Below are positions 32,227 to 43,783 of a stretch of 64,000 nucleotides of DNA, piece by piece. The stretch spans positions 1,860,001-1,924,000 of the forward strand of contig JABMLP010000004.1 of assembly GCA_013176395.1 (NCBI GenBank). The letters are read 5' to 3'. Within the stretch, counting starts at the first letter, position 1, and every line of letters starts with the position of its first letter. Source of the stretch: Venturia oleaginea. Lineage: Eukaryota > Ascomycota > Dothideomycetes > Venturiales > Venturiaceae. A program made the translations under genes and the position numbers. Below the pieces are notes generated by a model, which had not been told where the DNA came from, ran no database searches, and was given only the letters and a program-made list of their open reading frames with translations.

Positions 32227-34961
32227 ATGCGGTTCGACATCTTGTCCACTTATGGCCTGGATGATCTTATCCCTAATGCTGAAAATATCGACAAAATACT
32301 TTCATCAGCATTCGCGACTATGCCTACCACCGAGGATGAGGCGGGTTGTCCAAGGGGTCTGGGGAAGGTATGATGCGCTTCAACCACATTTTCGTTCCGG
32401 ACGATATATTAAGCGCAAGTGAACCAGGATAATCACCCAAACGACCAACAATACTATTTACCAAGAGGAAACAGTGTTCAGGACTGCAAGGTTAGTCTTC
32501 TTCTCAATTATGCAAGCCTTGTTATATGGTAGAAATCGTTTCTACTGGGTCAAGTTGCTTTCAAGAGCTTGTGTTTTATGTCATACCTGGAAGTGAAAAG
32601 ATACTTTTGTCAAAGGGCGCGCCATCAAAGGTCCGCAAGGTCATGAGGAGCGGGACTAGTAGTGCGAGCGTTGTTCTTCTACACGTTTCATATACCACAC
32701 AGCTCTTATTCAACACTTTCCCTTCTCCCTAGGCTCTGTAGGCCCATTTTTGAGCACAAACCCCGCGGTAAACTTGTTCTCTTTGTCTAACATGATTCCA
32801 GACCCCTGTAGAGGCTACAAGCAACATCAGTTCCACTACCATCACCTATGAAGCCCCTAGCCACGCAATGGTTGGTGCCGAAGACCTCGCAAAACCACTG
32901 CTTGGTCTCAACACCGATGCCGTTGTTGAAGACAAACCCGTAGGGAAAATCAGAATAGATTCCGGTGTTGGCGCATCTCTTCCAGAGTTCACACAATTGA
33001 CTCTCGACGGCCCAGCCAAGATCATCGCCACGAGAGCGCTGCAAACCATCCAAAGCTATGGCGTCAACGAGCGTACCGAAAACCAGGACTTCTCCACTTT
33101 ATACTTGCCTATCGTCGCTGGCCATATAAACGATAGCACTCCTATCAGATTGGTACTGCCGGCCTTCCCGGCAAAGTCACCGAACCGAGTTGACAAAGTC
33201 CTTGGACATCTTCCTGACTTGGGGGAAGAACTTGCGCTGGCCCATCTGGACGGGTTGTGCAAGGCCATTACTGAATTTTATGAGCCGGGAGCGGAGGTCC
33301 ATATCGCTTCTGATGGTATCGTGTACAGTGGTAGGAAGTCTCTTTCCTCTCCCTACCCTAGCACACGCTGATCGTACTCCACAGACTTACTTCACGTCGC
33401 CGACGAGGACGTCTGGGACTATGGCGAGGCATTACGTGCTCTAGCCAAAGAGAAGGAGTTCAATCACATCAAGTTCATGCGTCTTTGGGATCTCCTCGAC
33501 CCCGCGCAACCACAAGTCGATGGCCACGGAGATCGCCTTTACTACCTCACCCACGCAGCCTGCATCCGCCGTGAACTGGCTCTCCGCTATGGCGGCAGCA
33601 ATTACGACCCCGCCGAGGCAATCAAGAACGATCCCGACACCCTCGCAACATACATGGGGTACAAAAAGTTTCTTGCCAGCGATCTTGCTCAAGAAGGATG
33701 GGTGGCTACCGCATCGGGCAAAGAGAAGAAGGCGCGATTTGCAGAGATTGCGAAAGAGATGTTAGTAAGAGGCCGCATGTACGCCAATGCCATCAGGGAG
33801 AGCATGAACGATTGCGTGAGGTTGTCTATTCATCCGAGTCAGGACAGGACGAAGCTTTCAATCTCGCTCATTCCACAAGCCCGCGGTAATCTGGGATATA
33901 CACCATGGCATTCATGCGTAGCTGTTGAGCTGGATGGAACATATCGTACTGGCCATGCTGCCGAATTCAGAGATACGCATGATCTTGTCTACCGCAATGG
34001 TCGACCTCATCATTTCCGAGCAAAGTCGGAACTCTTCAATTGGGACATTGATGTCGACTTCGAGTTTCTGTACCCCTGCGGTCTACTCGTACATCCGTCG
34101 TCTTCCTCGACACACAAAAAGCGTCCCTGTGCCTGCAGGATCCCCATGCAGAAGGTCCGCGCGCTGTCCAACACATTCTCTCCTGTCGTATGCAGAAACT
34201 TCCGTTCCATCACAGACGAAGAAGCATTTGTTGAGCAGGCTGAAGAAATGGGACAGTTGCTACCATGGTTTTTCGGTACCATCGAAAAGGTCCGGGATAA
34301 TGGACTTGACAACACAGTAGGCAACCCAGCCAAATCTAACGAGCCACTTCCAATGCATTTCGACGGCACTTTCAAGATGGTCGAACAAACGAACGCCGAC
34401 ACTGGTTTGGTGAAGAAAATTCAACAAGCACCCACTTACCAGCTCTTCACCTGTCAAGCCACGGCGCCAAAGGGCAGTGGTGTAACACTTTTCATGAACT
34501 CGCGTCTTTTCTGGCGGTATTCGGCGCCGCGTCATTCGGTCGAGAGCTTGGAGGGAAGGAAATGGGACATTTCTTCTTCGGGATATTGGTCGAATAGGAT
34601 TACTGGACTTCAACTCGTTGCTAAGCATCCTGTTACTGGCGCTCCTTGTTTGCGATGGAATGAGAATTGGAATGAGGAGAAAACGAGGTTCTCGAATATG
34701 AGGTCGTGTATTCAGCCTGCACACACGGCTGGGGAGGTTCAAAAGGAAAAGAAAAGAGAAAGTGATGGCGGTGATGAAGATACGGGGTTCGGGAGCTTGG
34801 AGAGGGCGATTGAGAAGACGCTTTATGATCGCAGGGTTACAGTTAGGTTTGAGTGGGAAGAGGGAGATCTGTTGGTCAACGATAATGTTGCCATGTTGCA
34901 TACCAGGACGGGGTACCAGGGGGGTTGTGCGAGGGAGATTTGGAGGATCCATGTTGATTAG
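32227..34961 (+). CDS. Isocyanide synthase fused to a TauD-type Fe(II)/2-oxoglutarate dioxygenase
   Basis: Model join(32227..32367, 32428..32490, 32802..33330, 33385..34961), 769 aa. The last two exons are certain; the first two are tentative but keep the frame and give protein-like text ([33 protein letters not shown]). The third intron (32491..32801) is long for this window. The Dit1/PvcA isocyanide synthase domain has [73 protein letters not shown] and [19 protein letters not shown]; the family makes an isonitrile from an amino-acid amine. The C-terminal TauD domain keeps the facial triad: HFD (His569, Asp571) in [10 protein letters not shown] and the distal His750 in [14 protein letters not shown], followed by REIWRIHVD. 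Synthase-dioxygenase architectures are described in ascomycetes. No signal peptide; cytosolic. Confidence 0.88.
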
Positions 34962-35305
34962 AGTCAAGAACAACGTGGACGGCGATGGATTTCAAGGGAC
35001 TCGTTCGGAAGGATTGCGGCAATGAGGTTATCGATTGGACACAACCACAGTTGAACGACATCCATCCACATCTTCACGATGGGCCCCACTCTCAGAAACC
35101 GGCTAGTTTAGGCGTGGGCCTAGAACTTCAACGGCGCCAGATCTAGCACAGCATAGACCACCATCAACATCAACAATGACGTGGTCATGAAATCGCAGTG
35201 AGCCTTTATTTCCATTTATCCTCACCTCAAGTCCTTCGGCCGAAGCTATTTCCTGATTTTTTCAAACACCACAGTTGCCGCCTCACATATCTGCAAGTCA
35301 ACACC
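34962..35305. other. Intergenic region
   Basis: Short spacer between the synthase and the MAPEG-type gene. No gene seen. It holds the promoter of the latter. Confidence 0.4.
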
Positions 35306-35902
35306 ATGGCTTCGAATCTAGGCCTTTCCGTTCCCTTCAAGAACTTGCTGCCTATAACAGGATCTGCCACCCTCCCATTCACACTCTACTTCCTCACCCT
35401 CAGCGGACGCATCGTCTACCACAGGGTGAAGACACACCAGTACATGGGCGAGAACATCTAAGCCAAGAACCAACCCAAGGAGGCTGTGAAGAATAAGATC
35501 GTGAGACAGGAGGATGATCCTATGAATCTGGCTAATAGGGCGCTTCAAAATTGTGAGTTTGTCTGCTTCTTCTGCGCTTGCTTGGAAGAAACAGGATATA
35601 ATCAAGGAACGAGAGTAGGAAAAAGTAAAGTCCACTAACAACAAACGACAGTTCTCGATAATGTTCCCCTCGAATTCATCCTCCTCATCTCAGCTGAATT
35701 GAACGGTGGAAGTCGGAAGGCACTGGCTTATGTCATGAGCGCTCTTTTTGTTTTCCGACTTGCTCATGTTGAGTATGGCCTGTATGGCCCAGATAATGCT
35801 TCCATTGGTCGTCCGTTAGGGTATTTTGGGACGACTGGCGTACTTGCAGGTTTGGCTGGGTATACTGCTTGGTTGATTAGGGGATACTGGGGGTTTGATT
35901 AG
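35306..35902 (+). pseudogene. MAPEG-family membrane protein with an in-frame stop
   Basis: Exons 35306..35552 and 35652..35902, spliced at GTGAGT...GACAG with ACTAAC, in phase (498 nt). After MASNLGLSVPFKNLLPITGS, the protein has several hydrophobic segments (LPFTLYFLTLSGRIVYHRV, PLEFILLISAELNG, ALFVFRLAHVEYGLYG, GVLAGLAGYTAWLI) and the MAPEG hallmarks NRALQNFLDNVPLEF and RLAHVEYGLY. A TAA at 35459-35461 cuts the protein after HQYMGENI, although conserved coding text (AKNQPKEAVKNKIVRQEDDPMN) continues in the same frame to the intron. CAA would be one base away. Family members use glutathione or act on lipid-like electrophiles in the endoplasmic reticulum. The gene may be dead, read through, or affected by a base error. 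Confidence 0.75.
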
Positions 35903-36160
35903 ATGATGGTGGCTGTGATTGAATGAAGCACCTTTTGCAATAAGTGCGAATGGAAGGTGCGAATGAAATAGTAACGTAGCCAAGATCCTTCAGCATGTTG
36001 CGAGTCCAATGAAAAAAGTGACCTCCCAAGGATATTAAGTTTTCCTATGAAAAGCTCGTCTCTTTATCTTCGTTCCAAGATCTGGTCAGGCCACTATGCA
36101 TTATGATGACGAGCGTTTATAAGTAATTGTAGCATTAAGATGCTCAACAAGATTAGTCTC

Positions 36161-38276
36161 TCATTCAGTTCCTCGCATTTCTACCCAGCAGCCGTCCGCG
36201 CTTGAAAGGACAAGGGTCAATGTCTGCGCCTCTGTCCCGGTCTTTACATCTCTCGTGTGAGAACTCGTCTCCGTCGCTACTCTACTGGGATCCCTGCTGG
36301 CCATGATACTAGGAAACGCCTGGAGTATCCTCACAATGGCAAAACCAGCCTCCAGCAAAGCAAATTCCTCTACATACGCAAATTAGTAGGATTTCTTTCG
36401 CTCGGATTTTTAAAGTGGAGAACTTACGCCCAAGACATATACGTGGACCCCCATTGAAAGGTAGATAGCCCCAGCCGACCTTTTTCTCAAACCCGTTCTC
36501 CCAGCGCTCAGGACGGAATTCGTCGGCGTCTTCGCCGTAGATGTCTCGGCGACGGTGCATGGCGTAGATGCAGTAGCCGACGCCTTCGCCTTTCCGGACC
36601 ATGATTGGTGATTTGCCTGAAGGACCGCCACCTACAGGGAGAGTGGTTGTTCGGAGAGCCATTCGCGAATTGACTGGGACGGAAGGGTAAAGGCGGAGCA
36701 CTATTTTGGGATCAGATTCCTCTTTACGGGGTGACGGGCGGATGTTATACCTTCTTTGAGTACAAGGCTGAGATAATACATCTTTTTCAGATCTGCTTGT
36801 GTGGGCGATCCGTGGCCTACTACAGAGGCTACTTCCGCCCGAAGCTTTTGGAGTACTTCAGGATTGCGGGACAAAAGACGGCTATGATGGAGTTAGGCAA
36901 TTATTCTAGGCTGACTTCAAGGATGTGCCCTTACAAAGTCCATGAAAGCGTGCAAGCCGTTGTGTCTCGGCCAGCAAGAAGCACGTTTAGCAATTGCGAG
37001 CGTAAAACGATTGGATCTTTTGTCTCTTTGATCAATGCATCGAGGAAGACATAAGTAGGTTTCTCCTCGCTTGATCGGCCATGTCCATTTGTAGCCAGCG
37101 CCTTGCGGATAATTTCGTCCAAGAAGCTATGAACCGACTTACACGCCCTTCTAAATCCACGACCACCTATAAGCCAGTACAAACCACCTAATCGACCTCT
37201 TCTGGCGAGATAGTCCTGGGCGACGTTGAAATCGTAGGCAAATTCTGCATCGGCCTCGTCGTTACTACCCTCCATTCTTAAGGAGTCTTCAGAACGCCCA
37301 AAGAGAAGAAACATCGTGGTGTTGAGTGTAAACCGAAAGAAGAGCGGCTGTAAGTCGACAGGGCGTCCGTCGTTTGAGACGCGTTGAATCAAATCTTCGA
37401 CATGCTTCTGTATCTCTGAAAAGTTTTGAGAGCGGTTGCTGAGAAATTGTGGGCGAAGTAGATCCCGCGAGTGTTTCCAGGCCGCGCCATCCTGGGTGAA
37501 AATGCCATCCCCAAGTAGAGGAAAGAAGGTCGGTCGTCGTACACCGAGGCCGAAATCTGTGAACCTGGAGGTCAGCTGGGAGCATCTTGCTCGAACCTGC
37601 ATTCGCAGTGGTTCCGGCAATCACGGTTTATTGTCATCGACCACCTCTCTTTGTGTCCAGACTCTTAGTTCGGAATCGACATGGCTGATCTTCTATTCAT
37701 TTGGTTCTTGATTCTGGTCGAAAAATTGGCCATTTCGACCGAGGATTGATAGACTCTGAATTTAGAGGATACCTAGGTTCAAAATTGGAAAGAAAACATA
37801 ATTGCCGAACCAGCTGTGCCTCTGTTATCAATACAGGCTCACCTCGACTCACCTGTAAACTGAGTCGATAGTAGTGCCTCCAGATTTTGAGGGTCAATCG
37901 TATCAATACCCCGTTCTCCGATCAAGATCTGCTCGAAAGTAGACCCGGTCTCATTGATCAATTCCTGGAAAAGCTGCAATATTTGACCTGTTCGCGCCTT
38001 GCCAAAGGCTCGTGTGATGAGGTCCAAAGCCAATGGCCATTTGTACTGCAACGTTGGTGGATTCTCGCAGCCGTGTAAAGCAGCAAATTTGGACTCAGAC
38101 TAGATGGATTATGTATTAGCATCGCGGTTACGCCAGATGCTATCAGGCAAGTTACGCACTATGGAACGGCGATGAGAGCGAAGGGCACCAAAGAGGGTGT
38201 AAATGAGCACTATTGCTACCAAGGACGAGAGAGTGGTGTATTGAGCCGACCAGGAGGCCTCCAACGACATTAGCAT
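36161..38276 (-). CDS. Cytochrome P450, CYP52-like
   Basis: Six exons: complement(36161..36369, 36428..36700, 36751..36881, 36935..37556, 37853..38099, 38160..38276), 532 aa. All junctions are GT...AG and in phase; the second intron is unusually long (296 nt). N-terminal anchor YTTLSSLVAIVLIYTLFGAL. I-helix AGRDTT at residues 316-321 (LLNVLLAGRDTTACTLSW), ExxR as EVLR at 372-375, DEFRPERW (PERF-type) and heme ligand loop PFNGGPRICLG with Cys461, followed by QEFALLEAGFA. The text LGGLYWLIGGRGFRRACKSVHSF is typical of CYP52-type fatty-acid and alkane hydroxylases. It would sit in the endoplasmic reticulum and need NADPH-P450 reductase. No stop or frameshift found. It lies next to the isocyanide synthase and is transcribed towards it. 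Confidence 0.9.
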
Positions 38277-38702
38277 AGCTCGATGGGTGGACAAAAATGC
38301 TTGAGCTGGCTGTGCCTGAGTAGTACCTTCGCCATGGGCACCACACGCGCGGGACTTTAGGGTGCCACCTTCGGACATGGGAGGGCCTCCCGCTCGCCTC
38401 ATGCATGTTGCTGACACTCACCCTGCTTCTGGCCCAATTTTGCACATCAGGTAAGCACTACGGAGTGGAGCAACCCGTATTAATCTATCTATCGCGATGC
38501 TCGAAGAATTGAAGCGTATGGAACCGCCCCCCGAGCACTGAACCAGCTCATTATCTCCTGTTGGCGTTCGTGGCGTCTTCGTCTTGATCCAAACACCTGC
38601 GCCTACGCCCTGTTTGTGGTACTCACAAGATGCCTGGCGCTATATAGCAGTCATGACCGTGGTGAACAGGTGTAGACTTCTTTCACCAGTGCTATTGTCA
38701 CC
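38277..38702. other. Divergent promoter region
   Basis: Lies between the starts of the P450 and the DUF6594-like gene. Both could be controlled from here. No gene. Confidence 0.5.
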
Positions 38703-39954
38703 ATGACTTCTCCAACTCACTTCCGCCTGAACGCGCGCAGCTCCCATGATATAGAAGGCTACCAGCCTGTAGACGATGGCCATTCCGCGCGCAACAACAC
38801 GAGCGCGATCCAGTCATCCGAGAACACCAAGAGGCCATCTTGTCTCTCGACGATATTAAACCCCACACAATTCTCCAAAGACAATACAGCGCTTTCAGAG
38901 TTGTCGCAGCAGGTCCAAATGGCCCGTCCGCCTCTCTTCATTCCTAGATTTGATAACCTGCGCAAGACTTGCCTTGAGCAGACCCAATCCGAATTACGAA
39001 CCATTGAGAATGAATTAAAGCACCATGTAAATCCCAGTTCTGCCGTCAGGTCAGAGAAGGTCGCTACCGCCATGCGACTACTTCAGCAACTGGGTCAGTC
39101 GTTTCCTCTTATAAGCCCACTATATCCAAGTTCTCTTTTGTGGCTGATTCACTACCAGACCAAGCAACGGAAAGTGCCGTCTCCCAATTTGAAAAGGAGG
39201 ATCCTGATTATGCAAACCAGCGAGGTCTCACCGTGGTACATTTTCTAGCCGATGGAAATTCCATTCACAGTGACCAATGGATGATGATAAGTCGTAATTG
39301 GGGCCAACAATCAAAGAACATCCTTGAGACGAGCTCGAAGCTCCTTTCGCCTTACCATCGAAAGCATGTCGTGGTTCGTCTTCATCTTTCTTGCTTTGTC
39401 GATGTGTAGAACGTCCGGGATCGTCTAGGCATTATGCTGACCAACGCTGCAGGACTTCATAGGACAAAGGGAAGGTTCACATAAATTATGGTTTCAACGC
39501 TCAAAAAGAGCATCCGAAGAGCAGTGGGGCTCATTGAAATACAATCTTGATGGTTCTTTATCACGCCAAACAGGGTGGATCTTCTGGTGGAAATTTGTTC
39601 TTCTCTTCTCCATAGCAGCATTGGTCTGTTTCTATGGGGTTGGCATCATTGCCACCAACTCGACCTTCTCGCCTATCTTTGTAAGATACTTTTTCTGGGT
39701 GGCTATCTTTTGGTCTCTGATATCAAGCCTGTTGCTCAGCTGGGTTGTGATCGCTTTCGGGTCATCGACCAGGGACTATGTCGGGGCTTTCTTGTCTGCT
39801 ATTGCCATTTGGTTGGTAATTATTCAGGTGAGCTTCCATCGCTTCCAAAGATCTTCTGTACTTCGCTGACTTTGCTTGACAGATTGGACAAACGCGTCTC
39901 AATGGGCAAAATGCTGTCGCTGCTTCAAGAAACACAACCAGTTCTCAACATTAG
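38703..39954 (+). CDS. DUF6594-like membrane protein
   Basis: Four exons: 38703..39093, 39159..39373, 39453..39827, 39883..39954; 350 aa, all phases agree. After a polar N-terminus, a segment FIPRFDNLRKTCLEQTQSEL RTIENEL is the amphipathic N-terminal helix seen in DUF6594 proteins (F-x-x-L...L..-Q-xEL-x-x-xE). Further on come the SLKYNLDG region and then three or more hydrophobic helices (FWWKFVLLFSIAALVCFYGVG, FFWVAIFWSLISSLLLSWVV, YVGAFLSAIAIWLVIIQ). The C-terminus is short and polar. These proteins are common in moulds, are predicted to sit in membranes, and their role is unknown. Whether it belongs to the putative cluster is unknown. Confidence 0.75.
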
Positions 39955-40594
39955 GAATGTGCTTTCGATGTTTGAGATCCACACTGTTGAGGCGGCCTCG
40001 GCAATCAACAAAGAAAGGTTGGGATCGAGAGCTTGATGGAACGTGAAGCAAATCCAATACAGTTCATGTTCATTGCCTGGCATTGCACGATGTATCATTA
40101 CGACGTGATCACTGTCCCCTCGGTATCTAGAAAATTTAGTATTCTCCTTCAACACAGAGCGCTGCTGAATTTTGATGGGTAACGCTTATTCTCTGGCGAA
40201 TCAAATAAACGGTTCCTCTGGAAACTGCATGATATCGATCTTAAGTTAGAAGCGATAGTAAGTAACCTCGAGAGCAAGAACTGATGAAGCCACTGAGAAC
40301 ACTTGACGCCGGTTGCTATGATCAGCTAAACCGCACATGAGTTCAAGTGCGAGAGCCATGCGACTTGAGGATCGTGAGCTGATTGCGTTAGCCAACGATA
40401 TAGGGGGCTTTCTATGGTCGGGTCGGGCTTAATTCCTTGAAGCTTTTGCTGTCCTTGGATGACACGGAGTTTGGGGATAGCGTCGGGCTTAATGCAGGTT
40501 GGGCGATCAGGGTGACCCCGAAACATAAATACCCAACCACCTCTCCATCCTCTCTTGCCATACAAACCCCCACTCCCATTTCACCGTCTTTAAC
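39955..40594. other. Intergenic region
   Basis: No gene seen; minus-strand frames at 39925-40155 and 40326-40603 are antisense shadows. It contains the promoter of the aldo-keto reductase. Confidence 0.4.
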
Positions 40595-41769
40595 ATGTCT
40601 CACAAGATGAAGTTCACCAATCTCGGTTCATCGGGCCTTCGCGTCTCACGCATATGCGTCGGTTGCATGTCTTTCGGTGACCGTCGAGGTCGATTCTCAT
40701 GGGTAAATTTGGTCTAAGCCGTCAAGAATCACAAATCATAATACTGACCTGTATATACGATAGTGCATCGAGGAGAAAGAAGCCCTTCCAATTCTCAAAG
40801 CCTGCCATGACGCCGGAATCAACTTTTTCGATACAGCCAATGGGTACTCGAACGGGACGTCAGAGATCATTCTCGGAAAGGCAATCAAGGAGTTCGGCTG
40901 GAGACGCTCCAACCTCGTCATCGCGACAAAGCTCTGGTCACCAGTCGGCCACGATCCAGAGGCCAATCCTCTCTCCATGAGCGTCGATGAACGCGAATCA
41001 GGTGGTTACATCAACGAGTTCGGTCTTTCTCGCAAACACATTTTCGAGTCCGTTGATGCTTCGCTGAAGCGGTTGGATCTCGAGTACATCGACCTTTTGC
41101 AAATCCACCGGTTCGATCCTATGACTTCTCCCAAGGAAACCATGGAAGCGTTGCATGACGTTGTCAAGAGTGGCAAAGTGAGATATATCGGTGCAAGTTC
41201 TATGTGGGCTCATCAGTTGTTGGAGTATCAGTACACTGCTAGATTGCATGGATGGACCGAATTCATCAGTATGCAAAATTTGCACAATGCTACGTACAGG
41301 GAGGAAGAGAGGGAAATGATTCCTTGTAAGCATCCTCATTCACCGACTCATCCTTTAACCAGCGAACGCGCATTCTAACACGCCTTAAGCCCTCAAGAAA
41401 TTCGGCATGGGAATGATTCCATGGTCTCCTGTCGCAATGGGTTTCCTAACCCGTCCTCACGCCAAATTCCTTGACTCCGAGCGCGGCACCTCTATGAACG
41501 GTACTTTCATGGGCCAAGCCTGGACCGATACGGACAAGAAAATCAACGAGAAAATTGAGGAGATCGCGAAGAAGAGGGGTGTCAGTATGGCGATTGTCAG
41601 TATTGCCTGGTCTTTGAGCAAGCCCTTTATGACGAGTCCAATTATTGGTATGAGTAAGGTTGAGAGAATTCAGGAGGCGGTTGAGGCGGTGAATTTTGAG
41701 TTGACAAAGGAGGAGATCGAGAGTATTGATGAGCTTTATGTGCCTAAGAAGGTTATTGGGTTCCAGTAG
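40595..41769 (+). CDS. Aldo-keto reductase
   Basis: Three exons: 40595..40702, 40764..41325, 41390..41769; 349 aa. Starts MSHKMKFTNLGSSGLRVSR. Catalytic tetrad is visible: Asp59 (FFDTANGYS), Tyr64, Lys92 (VIATKLW) and His151 (DLLQIHRFD). The rest follows the AKR barrel order: VRYIGASSMW, WTEFISMQNLHNATYREEEREM, FGMGMIPWSPVAMGFLTRP, VSIAWSLSKPFMTSPIIGMSK with NADPH-binding loop text, ending FELTKEEIESIDELYVPK. Proteins of this type reduce aldehydes or ketones with NADPH. The PIIGMSKVERIQEAVEAV segment is typical of AKRs acting on fungal secondary metabolites such as versiconal-type reductases, but the substrate is unknown. Cytosolic. Confidence 0.9.
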
Positions 41770-42545
41770 TTCTTTTGAGAATTTGGAGCGTTGAAAAGAT
41801 AAGGCGGTTGATTGAGGATGGCAATTCAAACAAGGCGATATCCAAACAATGCAAGAGGTTCTAATGAATTGTGGTCTCTTGTCTTCGTTCTTCGTTTCTG
41901 TTATGGGCCCGTCGAAACTCCGAGAGAGGAAGGCTTAGGGAGTCTGTTACATCCATACGCTCTTGAAATTCTTGTCGCACAACCTTTTTAGGTGTTTACA
42001 ATGTTACGGCGGAAGTGGGGGCTCAAGGCCAAAGGTAGCAGGAAAATTGGTCCTGGGAACAGATCTTCTTCGGCCAGGTCCAGATGCATTGAGAACAGGT
42101 TACAGGTATTTCTTCACATTGAGGTTTTTACTAATGGCCTCCCTCACCTTCTATAGTTCGAAAGCACGCAATAGACGCACCTAGACCAAGTGCTATCAAG
42201 AGATGGTAGCATGTCATCGAGGACCGCGCAGTTTCAGTGGATACCAAACCGAGAGAAAGGCCAGAGGAAAACATTAGACATGCGTTTGACTTACGCCACA
42301 GTTAGATCGAATATTCTTATCAAAGGACGATTGCAACAATTCCCCCATTCGTAAAAGATTGAGCAACTGAAGAGCTTTGCTTTGATAGAGATAACAGTAG
42401 TAAATTGACAGAGGAATGGCTAGAAAAGTCATTTGGCACCATCTAGCAATCAAAGCTAATACAGCGAGCTTGAAAACATCATGAATTATTTATAGCTATC
42501 ACTTGCATCCACAGTTGCCTTGATGTAAGTTTGCATCGTGGAACT
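41770..42545. other. Intergenic region (about 0.8 kb)
   Basis: No gene recognised. The AKR gene and the minus-strand MAPEG gene both end here. Confidence 0.45.
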
Positions 42546-43174
42546 CTACAGTGAGTTCCTGATGGCATTTCCACTTTTGATAAAGAGAGTGAAGATGAGT
42601 CCAATTCCGCTCAGGAAAGCACCAGTCCTGGCATTTGCTGTTGCCCGTCAGGTTCATCCCAATCTCATCAAAAACACCAAACCCACCAGTAGCATTAGAA
42701 GTGTTGTTGATATACAACAAATTGTACACAACCCTGCTTCCCAGATATCCCATGCTCAACCAATTGAGCGTCTCATTGTCCAATTTGGCATAGTTACCAG
42801 CCAACACGGCAGCAGCGAATAGACCAAGGTTCTCGAAACCATTCTGTTGCGCGCCCTCGGCACGGATTATTGTGTCCTTTGTGGCCTGGTCGAGGGTTTG
42901 ATCGGAGGCGAGGGAGGAGGTGTAGGTTCGTGGGCTTTTATTGTCGAATTTCTTGCCGCCGAGGGAGGCAGCGTAGAAATGGGGTGCGATGGACAGGACC
43001 CAAGCTGCTGGGATGGTGTAGAGGGACTGATAGGATGTGTTAGTAAAGGAGTACAAGAGACGTTGTTGTTGGTAAATAGTATTCGCGTTAGAATGGATGC
43101 AGCGCGTCTCTGCAAGCAACGACCGGGGTGCTGCTTACGAAGTTGCGCGTGAGATCAAGGATGTTGGTGGCCAT
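42546..43174 (-). CDS. MAPEG-family membrane protein
   Basis: Three exons: complement(42546..42637, 42687..43026, 43139..43174); 155 aa. Starts MATNILDLTRNF, joined to SLYTIPAAWVLSIAPHFYAA; the second intron, GTGGGTTTG...CAACAG, is needed to pass from NNTSNAT to ANARTGAFLSGIGLIFTLFIKSGNAIRNSL, and without it the frame reads into nonsense text. The IIRAEGAQQNGFENLGLFAAAVLAGNYAKL segment (E-x-x-x-x-N-x-x-E) is the central MAPEG motif. Four membrane helices are expected. Roles in this family include glutathione-dependent detoxification. Intact, unlike the copy at 35.3 kb. Confidence 0.85.
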
Positions 43175-43369
43175 TTTGATTGTTACAACTTTGATTCTAT
43201 CGGGATGATTGACTTGTGACCGAGAGTGTGTTTATGTATGTCTAAGCAAATGGTGCTCACTTTGTTAACATGGACGTGGGCATTGACGGTTCACACTGAT
43301 ACAAAGTGGTAACGTAAATTTGTTTCGGGCCGAGTCGGACTAAACATATCTCACAGGTACTAGACATCT

Positions 43370-43626
43370 TGTCACGGTACGACCGCGGACAAGTCTCTCC
43401 CGCCGTTGGGGTGGCCCCACGGGTACGTGATCAAGGCAGAACCGTAATTCTGCAGAGGAAAGGGTTTAAAAGCCTGCGTGGCTTCAACCATTATGTAGCT
43501 CTTTGAGCTACGTCCTGTCGTTAAACCTGCCTGTTGGTTTGCCTGCCAGTTCGTATATAGCCTGTTGAATGATACCTGTTCCTGCTGCTGCTCCTTCCTC
43601 CTGATACCCGAACCCGCCCCGTGACA
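43370..43626. mobile_element. Solo LTR (257 bp) with CATCT target duplication
   Basis: The segment begins TGTCACGGTACG and ends CGCCCCGTGACA, so it has TG...CA ends with inverted terminal bases TGTCACGG/CCGTGACA. The five flanking bases are the same on both sides: CATCT at 43365-43369 and 43627-43631. A 5-bp duplication is typical of LTR retrotransposon integration. No internal gene remains, so LTR-LTR recombination is the likely origin. Any reading frame across this segment is noncoding. Confidence 0.88.
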
Positions 43627-43783
43627 CATCTTTGACTTGCATGCTCAGATTTACTCTTGCCTCGCTTCGCCGCTCCTAGAGGATCTCAGCGCGGATAGTA
43701 AATTTTTAGAGTAGCTCTAAAATTTCTCGTATAGGAGATTTTTTAATTTTTAACCTTTTATATCTCTACTTTCTCACTATGTA

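Noticed and set aside
32526..32732. Plus-strand frame (68 codons) inside the third intron of the isocyanide synthase
   Set aside because: Looks slightly protein-like, but no splice combination keeps both sides in frame, and direct joining of 32490 to 32802 works in phase.
43372..43629. Minus-strand frame of 85 codons with Gln/Asn-rich text
   Set aside because: Lies entirely inside the solo LTR with perfect terminal repeats and target duplication, so it is noncoding LTR DNA.
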